Of a stretch of 43,406 nt of DNA, positions 27,599 through 36,093 are shown one piece after another. Where the stretch lies: assembly GCF_009766095.1 (NCBI RefSeq), contig NZ_LMUD01000031.1, positions 104,155 to 147,560 on the forward strand, in the 5' to 3' direction. The position numbers and the translations under genes are program-made. How positions within the stretch are numbered: the stretch's first letter is position 1; the number at the start of each line of letters is the position of its first letter. The notes below the pieces were generated by a model that did no database searches, was not told the DNA's origin, and saw only the letters and a program-made list of their open reading frames with translations. The DNA is from Granulicella sp. S190. Lineage in GTDB: Bacteria > Acidobacteriota > Terriglobia > Terriglobales > Acidobacteriaceae.

Positions 27599-29352
27599 GA
27601 AGCAGTCCCTTCGATTGCCGGCAGCGTGAACGAAAATACCGCGCCGTGAGGAGAATTTGGCGTGGCCCAGAGTTGGCCGCCATGACTTTCAACAAGTGAG
27701 CGACTGATCGACAAACCCATTCCCATCCCTTTCGCTTTCGTTGTAAAAAAGGGGTTGAAGACGCGATCTATCTCTAGATCAAAGCCAGTGCCAGAGTCGC
27801 TTACCTCAACAAGTACGTCCCGAGACTCGTTTATCCGGGATTGAACTAACAGTAACCGAGGTCGATTTATCACGGAGGCTAAGGCTTCGATGGCGTTCAT
27901 GATCAAATTGAGCAGGACCTGCTGCAACTGAACGCGATCAGCCAAGACAAACGGGAGATCTGTTGTCAATTGTTGATCCACCACGACTTGACTTTCATAA
28001 AGCTCATGGCCAGCCAGAACCAGCATCTCCTGAATCACTTCATTTATGTCCAATGGGTTCTTATCGGCTGGCTCTTTCTTTATAAAGGCACGGATCCGAG
28101 CTAAAACAGCGCTCGCGCGAGTACCATCGGCAACAATTCCTTCGAGAGCGCGACGCAGAACCTCAGGTTCTAAATTACGGTTGGCGAGCAATCTCAGACA
28201 GGCACTTCCGTTATTGATTACCGCGGTCAAGGGTTGATTGACCTCATGCGCTATCGACGCCGTCAGTTCGCCCATGGCTGTGAGCCGGGAAACCCGCGCG
28301 AGCTCCGCTTGGGTCATCTGCAGGTTACGCTCGCTGGCGCGAAGCTGATCCTCGGCCCGCTTTCTTTCACTAATATCGCGGATGAAGCCTGTAAATAATT
28401 TATGCCCATCGCTCGTTAGTTCCCCAAACGAAACTTCCACCGCGAACTCCTGGCCATCCTTGCGTTGAGCTGTAAGTTCGATGCCTTGCCAATTGAGATG
28501 CCGCTTTCCGGTAGCCAAATATCGTTTGAACCCATTCTCATGAAGTTTCCGCATCATTTCCGGCATGAGCATTGTCAGAGGTTTACCGATAATCTCGATG
28601 GGGTCATACCCAAAGATGCGCCTCGTAGCGGGATTTGCAATGAGGATAGCGCCTGTTTCATCCATACTCACGACTGCGTCGTTGGCTGTTTCAACAATCA
28701 CGCGGTGCTTTTCTTCGCTACTTCTCAGATCGTCCTCGGCGTGCTTGCGGTTGGCAATCTCCTTTCGCAGCTCTTCGTTGGCCACGGCAAGTTCTGTAGT
28801 TCGCTGCGCGACGCGTTGATCCAGTTCACTCGCGACCCGCTTCTGTTCGCTTCGGAGCCGTGCCTCCTGCAACCCGATGGACGCCTGATTCGCTGCTACG
28901 CTCAGAATAAGTCTCTCGGTTTGCTGCGGAAAATCCGATCGTCCTGATCCTGCTACGATTACGCCAATTTCACCCTGCAGCCCTAGTCCTAAGGGCACAA
29001 TCGAAATGTCCCTGTCTCCCAAAGTGTTCCGCATCAGCAGGGGCCATTCCTGCGGGTTGGCCCCTAACCAGCCTTCGAGTATCTCGCCGATCTCATGTGG
29101 CTGGGCTATATCTTGTTGCGATTGAGCGAATCGAACGATTTCAATTGGCGTCTGACCACCGGTTTCCTTCAACCGCACATAGACGAGATCCAGCTGGAGC
29201 ATTCGCAGCAGGGCGTCGAGCAAAGTTTGAACAATCCGGGATGGCTCACCGCCGCTCCACATAGCCGGAAGAGCGAGGACGCTAATCAGATCATTAATGC
29301 AGTGCTGAAGCTGCTTGATTCTATCCGCAGGGTCTCTGGCGTGCACGTCCAT
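27595..29352 (-). CDS. soluble GAF-PAS sensor histidine kinase (FixL-like)
   Basis: A 585-residue cytoplasmic kinase. Layout: GAF-like domain (about 30-165), coiled coil (165-212, ending in ELAVANEELRKEI), PAS domain (212-330, with FGYDPIEIIGK and GFIRDISERKRAE), HisKA (350-415) with phosphorylated His369 in SIAHEVNQPLTAV, and an HATPase domain (about 465-580) with NLIMNAIEAL, DSGTGF and GMGMGLSISRSLVESHGG. No membrane spans. It starts three bases after the MEDS gene stop and overlaps the regulator gene, so the three are one translationally coupled unit. The signal is unknown; no heme-binding His region typical of FixL PAS was recognised. Confidence 0.94.
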   Translation of the reverse strand: MDVHARDPADRIKQLQHCINDLISVLALPAMWSGGEPSRIVQTLLDALLRMLQLDLVYVRLKETGGQTPIEIVRFAQSQQDIAQPHEIGEILEGWLGANPQEWPLLMRNTLGDRDISIVPLGLGLQGEIGVIVAGSGRSDFPQQTERLILSVAANQASIGLQEARLRSEQKRVASELDQRVAQRTTELAVANEELRKEIANRKHAEDDLRSSEEKHRVIVETANDAVVSMDETGAILIANPATRRIFGYDPIEIIGKPLTMLMPEMMRKLHENGFKRYLATGKRHLNWQGIELTAQRKDGQEFAVEVSFGELTSDGHKLFTGFIRDISERKRAEDQLRASERNLQMTQAELARVSRLTAMGELTASIAHEVNQPLTAVINNGSACLRLLANRNLEPEVLRRALEGIVADGTRASAVLARIRAFIKKEPADKNPLDINEVIQEMLVLAGHELYESQVVVDQQLTTDLPFVLADRVQLQQVLLNLIMNAIEALASVINRPRLLLVQSRINESRDVLVEVSDSGTGFDLEIDRVFNPFFTTKAKGMGMGLSISRSLVESHGGQLWATPNSPHGAVFSFTLPAIEGTAS

Positions 29353-29355
29353 ATC

Positions 29356-30009
29356 TTAGGCCGTTGCAGGCGAACTGCTCCTACCAGCTCGCCTTTGACG
29401 AAATTCTTCCAGGAACTCATCCGGCGGCACAAAGAAGGGATTTTGCTGAAGGATGCCACCGACGATAACCATGGGATGAGTTCGCATGATGTCAATCACC
29501 GCGTCACCGCTAAATTGACCGAGATGGTAGGTACAGATAACCGCATCGTCGTGCCGAAGCCACACGTCGTTTACACGCGACTCGAACTCAATCACGTCAT
29601 CAACATGAGATCGATCTTTAACTGCCCAGTCCATGCGACAACAGATACGGCTGAGAGGAAATCCTCCGTTAGCGTTTCCACTAGCCAGTTGTTCAAATAC
29701 CCCAAGCATCCGATCCTGATCGAAGCGGCCATCAGGAAGGTAGACCTCTGTATTGGTCCGAAGCTCGAGCTGCCCGCTCTGCTGCGCGCCCGCCGGATCG
29801 ATGCCTGCGGCAGCCAGGCGTTGCAGATGGTCCTGACGTTGCTTCGGGTTTAGTACGTGAACGGCTTTGTCGCCAGACTTCATCCCGTCCTTTATGAAAG
29901 GTAGCAGGATGCGATATTCCTCCTCATCATTGTTAAAAAACGCGCAGACGTGGCGCGTCTCGCGAAGTTGGGAGCCGGCAAGTGAAATGGGTGCTGAGAC
30001 GCTCTTCAT
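29356..30009 (-). CDS. MEDS domain protein
   Basis: A 217-residue soluble protein of the MEDS (methanogen/methylotroph DcmR sensory) family. Marks: RHVCAFFNNDEEEYRILLPFIKDG near the start (HxCxxF..xEE), GDKAVHVLNP, a GRFDQDRMLG segment and the PVxVxG-like HPMVIVGGILQQNPFFVPP near the end. MEDS domains bind small ligands or regulate kinases and are often fused to or beside histidine kinases, which fits here. Start ATG has GGAGGAG seven bases upstream. It heads the signalling operon. Confidence 0.88.
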   Translation of the reverse strand: MKSVSAPISLAGSQLRETRHVCAFFNNDEEEYRILLPFIKDGMKSGDKAVHVLNPKQRQDHLQRLAAAGIDPAGAQQSGQLELRTNTEVYLPDGRFDQDRMLGVFEQLASGNANGGFPLSRICCRMDWAVKDRSHVDDVIEFESRVNDVWLRHDDAVICTYHLGQFSGDAVIDIMRTHPMVIVGGILQQNPFFVPPDEFLEEFRQRRAGRSSSPATA

Positions 30010-30922
30010 GGCTTTCTCCTCCTATAGCCGGCTCATCCGGAACACAAAGCAACTGTCGAACACCCGATGGAATTGTGGGAACCAGTGATTATGTACTACG
30101 CAAAGGAGTTGAGACGAGAGAGGGCTGCGCGACATAATTATACCCTCGTTTAATCCAACCTGTAATTGCCCTGACCTGTCACCAAAGAAAATTCGGGATT
30201 CCACCGCGTTCAACAGGAGTACCGTTCGGCCGACTGACGCTGCACCAAAAAAGTCCACTGGCTCCTCGAAAGACGACCCGACAAACGCCAAGAATAGATG
30301 CTCGACTCGATTGACGGAGATTGAATTGGACCGCTGACGCCTGTCAATTCGATCATCTAGTCAGGCTCAATTTAGAGGCATGTGGTTGGACTGAAGGGCT
30401 ACGTTCCCTTCGGCCAGCGAGTCGAGTGGCACGGATTGACCTTCTGTTGATCGATCCGTGCCACTATCGGTCGTTTCGTCATTTCACAATCTTCGAGAAA
30501 TTTTAGTCTCCGAACGGTTGACACGTTCGATGCCTCCGAGCGGGACTGCAGTGTGACCATTGAGCCAGCTTGCCTGCATTCACGTCATGACGCGACCAAG
30601 CCGGTGCCTACCGATAAGCCAAAGTAAGGTTACCCGTCTGCGAGAGCTCCATCAGACGAAGGTATCAATCGATACCTTCGTCTGATAGCTGCAATTCTCT
30701 TCCTCTGGCCTAATCAGCACATCAGCCTTGCGACCATGGGCGCGCGAGACTGGGTCAAGGCCACACCCGAGACAAGATTAGCGATCTTGAGACTTCATCC
30801 TCTCTGGATCTTTGAAACAGACTGCAGGTCCGAACGAGAAGGTTCAATCCGCATAAACAACATCAGACTATGCGTTGTTGCAACCGAATCCCGGACTTGA
30901 AACACGACTGGGGAGAATTCAA
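30010..30922. other. long intergenic region between the MEDS operon and the carbonic anhydrase gene
   Basis: About 900 bases without a supported gene. A minus-strand frame is open from about 30373 to 30022 (up to about 115 codons) and gives no recognisable protein. It runs to just before the MEDS ribosome site and I do not count it as a gene. The right half holds the third palindromic element (30651-30714). The remaining DNA has mixed, less GC-rich composition. Confidence 0.45.
30651..30714 (+). promoter_or_regulatory. palindromic promoter element, copy 3 (before the carbonic anhydrase)
   Basis: The longest palindrome of the set: 16-bp arms ATCAGACGAAGGTATC (30651-30666), AATC, and GATACCTTCGTCTGAT (30671-30686). 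At the same distance as in copies 1 and 2, the CNTCTGG block (30702-30708) is followed by CCTAAT (30709-30714) as -10; the -35 position reads TAGCTG, a poor match. The next gene in this direction starts at 30923, leaving a leader of about 200 nt. Confidence 0.7.
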
Positions 30923-31435
30923 ATGAGCTTGATCGAACGCGCAATTGAGGTAAATCGCAAGAATGCAAAACATCATGATCCTACGCTGGCAAACAAGCCA
31001 GCTCCGAAGATCGCAATCCTTACGTGTATGGACCCCCGCGTGAATCAACTGCTCGAATGGTTAGACATCAAACCCGCCGATGCGGATGTAATTCGGAACG
31101 TCGGAACAGCAGCAACGGAAGACGTTGTGCGGTCTCTCATGTTCTCAATTCACGTTCTGGGCGTGCGAGAAGTCATGATCGTGGGGCACACTGGCTGCGG
31201 AATGGAGATGTTTACTGAAGAGACGTTCGAGAACCACCTTCACAAACAATGCGGCGTGTGGTCAGTAGCTCCCGATAGATTCCATTTCTATACCGACGTA
31301 AATTTGGCAACGCAAAAGCAGGTGCTGAAGCTTAGGTCACACCCATGGATTCCTGCAGACGTCGTGATTCGTGGATTTGTTTTTGATTTGTCAACGGGCG
31401 AACTAAGAGAAGTACCGGCGAAGGACGACAAATAG
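30923..31435 (+). CDS. beta-carbonic anhydrase
   Basis: A 170-residue beta-class carbonic anhydrase (reversible hydration of carbon dioxide). Zinc site: Cys35 in TCMDPR, His89 and Cys92 in GHTGCGM, with Asp37-Arg39 forming the usual dyad. Length fits the short clade seen in actinobacteria and acidobacteria. ATG 30923 is chosen because GGGGAG lies upstream and family similarity starts there; the frame is open from TTG 30875. The palindromic element lies about 240 bp upstream. Confidence 0.92.
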   Translation: MSLIERAIEVNRKNAKHHDPTLANKPAPKIAILTCMDPRVNQLLEWLDIKPADADVIRNVGTAATEDVVRSLMFSIHVLGVREVMIVGHTGCGMEMFTEETFENHLHKQCGVWSVAPDRFHFYTDVNLATQKQVLKLRSHPWIPADVVIRGFVFDLSTGELREVPAKDDK

Positions 31436-31562
31436 TCGACTAGCTGGATTGAAATTCGTCCATACGCGATGCGAGCTGGCGCGATGAGAAGGTCGTCGTG
31501 GATATACGCGCACTAGCGCTCACGAATTTTAACCAACCGTCTACCTCAAGTAGGAGAGTGCC

Positions 31563-32828
31563 GTGAGCAACCTGGGCATCACAGCCGCTAGTCCAGATAC
31601 GAGCGCGGTAGCCTCCCGCGGAAAGATTATCGTGATGGCGATCATTGCCGGCGCGGTGATCACCAATATCTATTGCACCCAGCCGATTCTACCGTTGATA
31701 GCGTCGGAGCTGCGAGTCAACGTAGCGACGGTCGATCTCGTCGCCGGCGCTGCGTTGCTCGGCTTCGCTAGTGGACTTGCCCTTCTATTGCCGCTGGGTG
31801 ACCGTTTCGACCGGCGCAAGCTCGTACTTGGTCAGATCACGCTCGCCTTTGGTTTCGCTTTAGCGGCGGCGTTCGCGCCCGGTATCTGGTCACTGATTGC
31901 GGCCTCCTATGGTCTCGGTGTCGTCAGTTGCGTGCCGCAGCAACTCGTACCATTCGCGGCCGTAATGTCGCTGCCCAGCGAGCGGGGGCGTAATGTCGGA
32001 ACTGTCGTCAGCGGCATTATGGTTGGTATTTTGGTTGGCCGCACGATCAGCGGCGTGGTTGGAGCGGCCTACGGTTGGCGCGCGGTCTACGGCCTGGCAG
32101 CGACGTTTATGATCCCGGTCTGGATCGCCGCTGCTTCTTTCCTCCCGCGGGGTTTGCCAACGACGGATCTATCCTACGGTCGCCTGCTCGCCTCGCTGTG
32201 GCCGCTAGCGCGGGACAATCGTCCGATTCGTGAATCGATGATCGTCCAGGCGCTGTTGTGGGCTTGCTTCAACGCTTTTTGGGTCAATTTGGCGGCGCTT
32301 CTGGCGAACGGGCCGCGGCACCTTAGCAGTGCCTGGGCGGGCGGCTTCGGCCTTATCGGCGCGGCCGGTGCGCTTGCCGCTTCACTCAGTGGCCGCGCCT
32401 CCGACCGGCTCGGGGCCCGGACCGTCATTGCGGCCAGTATCGGCTTCGTCACGCTTTCCTATGTGCTTCTCTTCGGCGCGGAGTCATCGCTTACTTTGCT
32501 CGTGATTGGTGTCGTCGTGCTTGATATTGGGGTGCAGGCGGGTTTGGTGTCGAATCAGACTCGCGCCTTCGCAGTCGATCCGAAGGCACAGGGCCGCATC
32601 AACAGCCTCTATATGACCGCCACCTTCTCCGGGGGCGCCATCGGCGTGGCTATCAGCGGCTGGCTGATGACCCGGTTCGGCTGGACTGGCATTGTTGTCT
32701 TTGGTTTATCACTCGGCTTGGCAGCTTGCGCAATCCACTGGGTCGGCGCTCCCCGTGGGACGGGGGCTAGGTCGAGTTCGGACTTCGAGGCACCGATCGA
32801 AGAAAGTCGGATCTCATCGAAGCAATGA
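31563..32828 (+). CDS. MFS exporter (DHA1/YnfM-like)
   Basis: A 421-residue, twelve-span major facilitator with the motif A-like GDRFDRRKL between spans 2 and 3 (about residue 82) and the repeat GRASDRLGARTV between spans 8 and 9. NIYCTQPILPLIASEL in span 1 is typical of the DHA1 drug/sugar-efflux group. The GTG start has AGGAG seven bases upstream. It precedes the RND operon by 58 bp and may share regulation with it. Its GC-rich, Ala/Gly-heavy codons differ from the flanking genes, hinting at separate origin (impression only). Confidence 0.9.
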   Translation: MSNLGITAASPDTSAVASRGKIIVMAIIAGAVITNIYCTQPILPLIASELRVNVATVDLVAGAALLGFASGLALLLPLGDRFDRRKLVLGQITLAFGFALAAAFAPGIWSLIAASYGLGVVSCVPQQLVPFAAVMSLPSERGRNVGTVVSGIMVGILVGRTISGVVGAAYGWRAVYGLAATFMIPVWIAAASFLPRGLPTTDLSYGRLLASLWPLARDNRPIRESMIVQALLWACFNAFWVNLAALLANGPRHLSSAWAGGFGLIGAAGALAASLSGRASDRLGARTVIAASIGFVTLSYVLLFGAESSLTLLVIGVVVLDIGVQAGLVSNQTRAFAVDPKAQGRINSLYMTATFSGGAIGVAISGWLMTRFGWTGIVVFGLSLGLAACAIHWVGAPRGTGARSSSDFEAPIEESRISSKQ

Positions 32829-32886
32829 TTGAGGTAAACCGCGGGGAGCTTTGTACTCATCTTGGAGAAAGATTCGAGGTATTGCA

Positions 32887-35800
32887 ATGTGGATCGTCAA
32901 AGTTGCTCTAAGCCGTCCCTATACCTTTATTGTGCTGGCGTTGCTCATTCTGATTTTGAGCCCAGTAGTGATCTTAAGGACGCCTACCGATATTTTTCCA
33001 AACATCAACATTCCAGTGGTTGCTGTCGCCTGGACCTTCACGGGCTTGAGCCCGGAAGAGACTGAAGGCCGTATCACCACGGTCTACGAGCGCGTGCTCA
33101 CGACGACGGTAGACAACATCGAGCATATTGAGTCCACAACGGTCAACGGAACTGCAATCGTCAAACTCTATCTGCAGCCAACCGCCAGCGTCGATCGAGC
33201 GAATGCTCAGGTGACCGCCATCTCCCAGTACATCCTGCGTCAATTGCCACCGAGCGCTCTTCCTCCGCTCGTTCTCAACTACAGCGCCTCCACGGTCCCC
33301 ATTCTTCAACTTGGTGTCTCCGGAAAGAACCTCACGGAATCGCAACTCAACGATATTGCGCTGAACTTCCTGCGCACCCAGTTGGTCACGGTGCCGGGCG
33401 CAGCTGTTCCGTTTCCTTTCGGCGGAAGGACGCGGCAGGTCATGGTCAATCTCAATCAAGGTTTGCTGCAGTCCAAGGGACTTTCGCCGAATGATGTGTT
33501 AACCGCGCTCGGCAACGAAAACCTCATCAGGCCTGGCGGCACGGCCAAAATGGGGAATTTTGAATACGACATTGATATGAATGTCGATACGAAGACCGTC
33601 CAGGAACTGAACGATCTTCCGATCAAGACTACTGGTAGTTCCACCATCTATATGCGGGATGTTGCGACGGTCAGCGATGGCTTTGCGCCGCAAACTAACA
33701 TCGTTCGTCAGGACGGCAGTCGTGGGGTGCTCGTAACGGTTCTGAAGGCCGGGGATGCCTCAACGATCGATGTAGTCAAGGGCATCCGCAAACTTCTGCC
33801 GCGCGTTGCACAGACTCTTCCGCCTGCGCTCAAAATTCAACCACTCGCGGACCAATCCATCTTTGTTCAGAGCTCCATCAATGGCGTTGTGAGAGAAGCA
33901 GTCATCGCAGCGACACTAACAGGACTGATGATTCTTCTCTTTCTTGGGAGTTGGCGCAGCACGCTTATCATCGCCATTTCGATTCCGCTCTCCATCCTGA
34001 CTTCAGTGATGGTTCTGAGCTTCCTGCATCAGACGATCAACATCATGACGCTGGGCGGCCTGGCGCTCGCTGTCGGTATTCTCGTCGATGACGCCACCGT
34101 CACCATCGAAAATATCGAACGTCATCTTGAAGAGGGCGGTCCGCTTCAAGATGGCATCCTCGAAGGAGCTGCGCAGATTGCGGTTCCCGCAATGGTCTCG
34201 ACCTTGTGCATTTGTATCGTCTTCCTGCCGATGTTCTTCCTGAGTGGAGTTGCAAAGTTCCTCTTTGTACCTCTCGCTGAGGCGGTCATCTTCGCTATGA
34301 TTGCGTCGTACACGCTGTCTCGCACCTTGGTGCCGACGCTGGCGATGTACCTGTTGAAGGCCAAAGTTCAGGGCGCTCAAGAGTCGCGTAATCCGCTCGC
34401 GCGATTTCAGCGAGCATTCGAACGATTCTTCGAAAAGGTGCGCGTTGGCTATTCTTCTTTGCTGGCGCGGCTTGTTTCTGCCAGAAAGCTCTTTATCCCA
34501 GGCTTCCTGGTGACTTGCATTTGCGCATTCGCGCTTATTCCATTTCTTGGCCAAGACTTCTTTCCAGCTACGGACAGTGGGCAGTTCATCTTGCATGTAC
34601 GTGCAAAGACTGGAACTCGAATCGAGGAGACGGCACGCTTGGCGGATCAGGTGGAGAATGGCATTCGTCAGACCATCCCGTCGAGTGAGGTTAACAATAT
34701 CCTCGACAACATTGGCCTGCCGTTCAGCAATATCAACTACATCTACAACAACTCAGGTCTGACCGGCGCTGCTGATGCAGATGTGCTGGTCTCTCTGAAC
34801 GAAAAGCACCACCCGACCGCCGATTACGTGCGCACGCTGCGCGAGAAGTTGCCCCGCGAATTTGCTGGCGTGACGTTCTATTTTCTGCCAGCCGACATTA
34901 TGACCCAGACGCTGAACTTCGGTTTACCTGCGCCGATCGATATTAAAATCGATGGCCCGGACATCGACAGCAACAGTCGCATCGCCGACAAGATGATGGC
35001 CGAGCTAAGTCATGTTCGCGGCATCACGGACCTGCGTATTCAGCAGCAGGGCGACTACCCCAAATTCCACATCGCGGTTGATCGTACCAGGGCCGCCCAG
35101 GGAGGCTTCACCGAACGCGACATAGCGGATAGCATGTTGATCTCTACCAGCGGCAGCTTCCAGGTCACGCCAATGTTTTATCTCAATCCCAAAAACGGCG
35201 TTTCGTACAGCCTAGTCACGCAGACTCCTCAATACGATCTTCAATCGGCTGATGATCTCCGCAATATACCCATCAGTGGGCCAAACCAGAAGAAACCAGC
35301 CATTCTCGCGGATGTGGCAACGATTCAGCGCACCAATGAGCTTGCCTCGATCAACCACTACAACATCCGCCGCGTCGTCGACATTTATGCATCCGTTCAG
35401 GGACGAGATCTCGGTGCGGTGGGTCGAGAGGCCACTCGCATCGTCGACGAAAATCGAAGGTTTCTTCCACGCGGGAGTTTCGTAACCCTTCGCGGCCAGT
35501 ACGGCACGATGCATACGTCCTATATCGGGCTGATCGGTGGACTAGGCTTTGCCATCGTCCTCGTGTACATGCTTATTGTGGTGAACTTCCAGTCGTGGCT
35601 TGATCCTTTCATCATCATCACTGCACTCCCGGCAGCGCTGGCTGGGATCGTTCTATTTCTCTTCATTACGCACACGACGCTTAGCGTTCCAGCTCTTATG
35701 GGAGCCATCATGTGTATGGGTGTCGCGACCGCTAACAGCATTCTTGTCGTGGCCTTCGCCAAAGAGAGGCTGCTCCATCACGGAGACCCGATTGCTGCTG

Positions 35801-36066
35801 CTATTGAGTCGGGAGCAACTCGCTTTCGTCCCGTCATCATGACTGCTCTGGCCATGATCATCGGCATGATTCCAATGGCACTCGGCGTTGGCGATGGCGG
35901 CGAACAAAATGCCCCTTTGGGCCGGGCGGTCATTGGCGGCCTGCTCTGCGCTACAGTGGCGACTCTGATCTTTGTCCCGTCTGTGTTTGCGCTCCTGCAC
36001 AGCGGGAACAAACCCGCAGATGGACAGCCCATCACGAATCCGGACAACGAACTTTCGCGTGCGTAG
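32887..36066 (+). CDS. RND efflux pump inner-membrane permease (HAE1 type)
   Basis: The proton-driven transporter of a tripartite multidrug pump, 1059 residues, twelve spans and two large periplasmic loops. Seen: the N-terminal span YTFIVLALLILILSPV, PTDIFPNINIPVV, the proton-relay aspartates Asp401-Asp402 in GILVDDATVTIENIERHLEEG, and the second-half counterpart GVATANSILVVAFAKER. The ATG at 32887 is preferred because GAGG lies seven bases upstream and the RND start MWIVKVALSRPYTF follows; the frame is open from 32851. First gene of the permease-adaptor-OprM set. Confidence 0.95.
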   Translation: MWIVKVALSRPYTFIVLALLILILSPVVILRTPTDIFPNINIPVVAVAWTFTGLSPEETEGRITTVYERVLTTTVDNIEHIESTTVNGTAIVKLYLQPTASVDRANAQVTAISQYILRQLPPSALPPLVLNYSASTVPILQLGVSGKNLTESQLNDIALNFLRTQLVTVPGAAVPFPFGGRTRQVMVNLNQGLLQSKGLSPNDVLTALGNENLIRPGGTAKMGNFEYDIDMNVDTKTVQELNDLPIKTTGSSTIYMRDVATVSDGFAPQTNIVRQDGSRGVLVTVLKAGDASTIDVVKGIRKLLPRVAQTLPPALKIQPLADQSIFVQSSINGVVREAVIAATLTGLMILLFLGSWRSTLIIAISIPLSILTSVMVLSFLHQTINIMTLGGLALAVGILVDDATVTIENIERHLEEGGPLQDGILEGAAQIAVPAMVSTLCICIVFLPMFFLSGVAKFLFVPLAEAVIFAMIASYTLSRTLVPTLAMYLLKAKVQGAQESRNPLARFQRAFERFFEKVRVGYSSLLARLVSARKLFIPGFLVTCICAFALIPFLGQDFFPATDSGQFILHVRAKTGTRIEETARLADQVENGIRQTIPSSEVNNILDNIGLPFSNINYIYNNSGLTGAADADVLVSLNEKHHPTADYVRTLREKLPREFAGVTFYFLPADIMTQTLNFGLPAPIDIKIDGPDIDSNSRIADKMMAELSHVRGITDLRIQQQGDYPKFHIAVDRTRAAQGGFTERDIADSMLISTSGSFQVTPMFYLNPKNGVSYSLVTQTPQYDLQSADDLRNIPISGPNQKKPAILADVATIQRTNELASINHYNIRRVVDIYASVQGRDLGAVGREATRIVDENRRFLPRGSFVTLRGQYGTMHTSYIGLIGGLGFAIVLVYMLIVVNFQSWLDPFIIITALPAALAGIVLFLFITHTTLSVPALMGAIMCMGVATANSILVVAFAKERLLHHGDPIAAAIESGATRFRPVIMTALAMIIGMIPMALGVGDGGEQNAPLGRAVIGGLLCATVATLIFVPSVFALLHSGNKPADGQPITNPDNELSRA

Positions 36067-36093
36067 TCGTGCCTCGAGAAATGGAGATATACC

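Noticed and set aside
28465..29853. Plus-strand frames opposite the histidine kinase and MEDS genes
   Set aside because: Antisense shadows; no motif, and the minus-strand genes are well supported.
30022..30373. Open frame on the minus strand just before the MEDS gene
   Set aside because: No recognisable domain, unusual residue mix, TTG-only upstream starts and no ribosome site; it ends at the MEDS ribosome binding site. Kept only as a remark.
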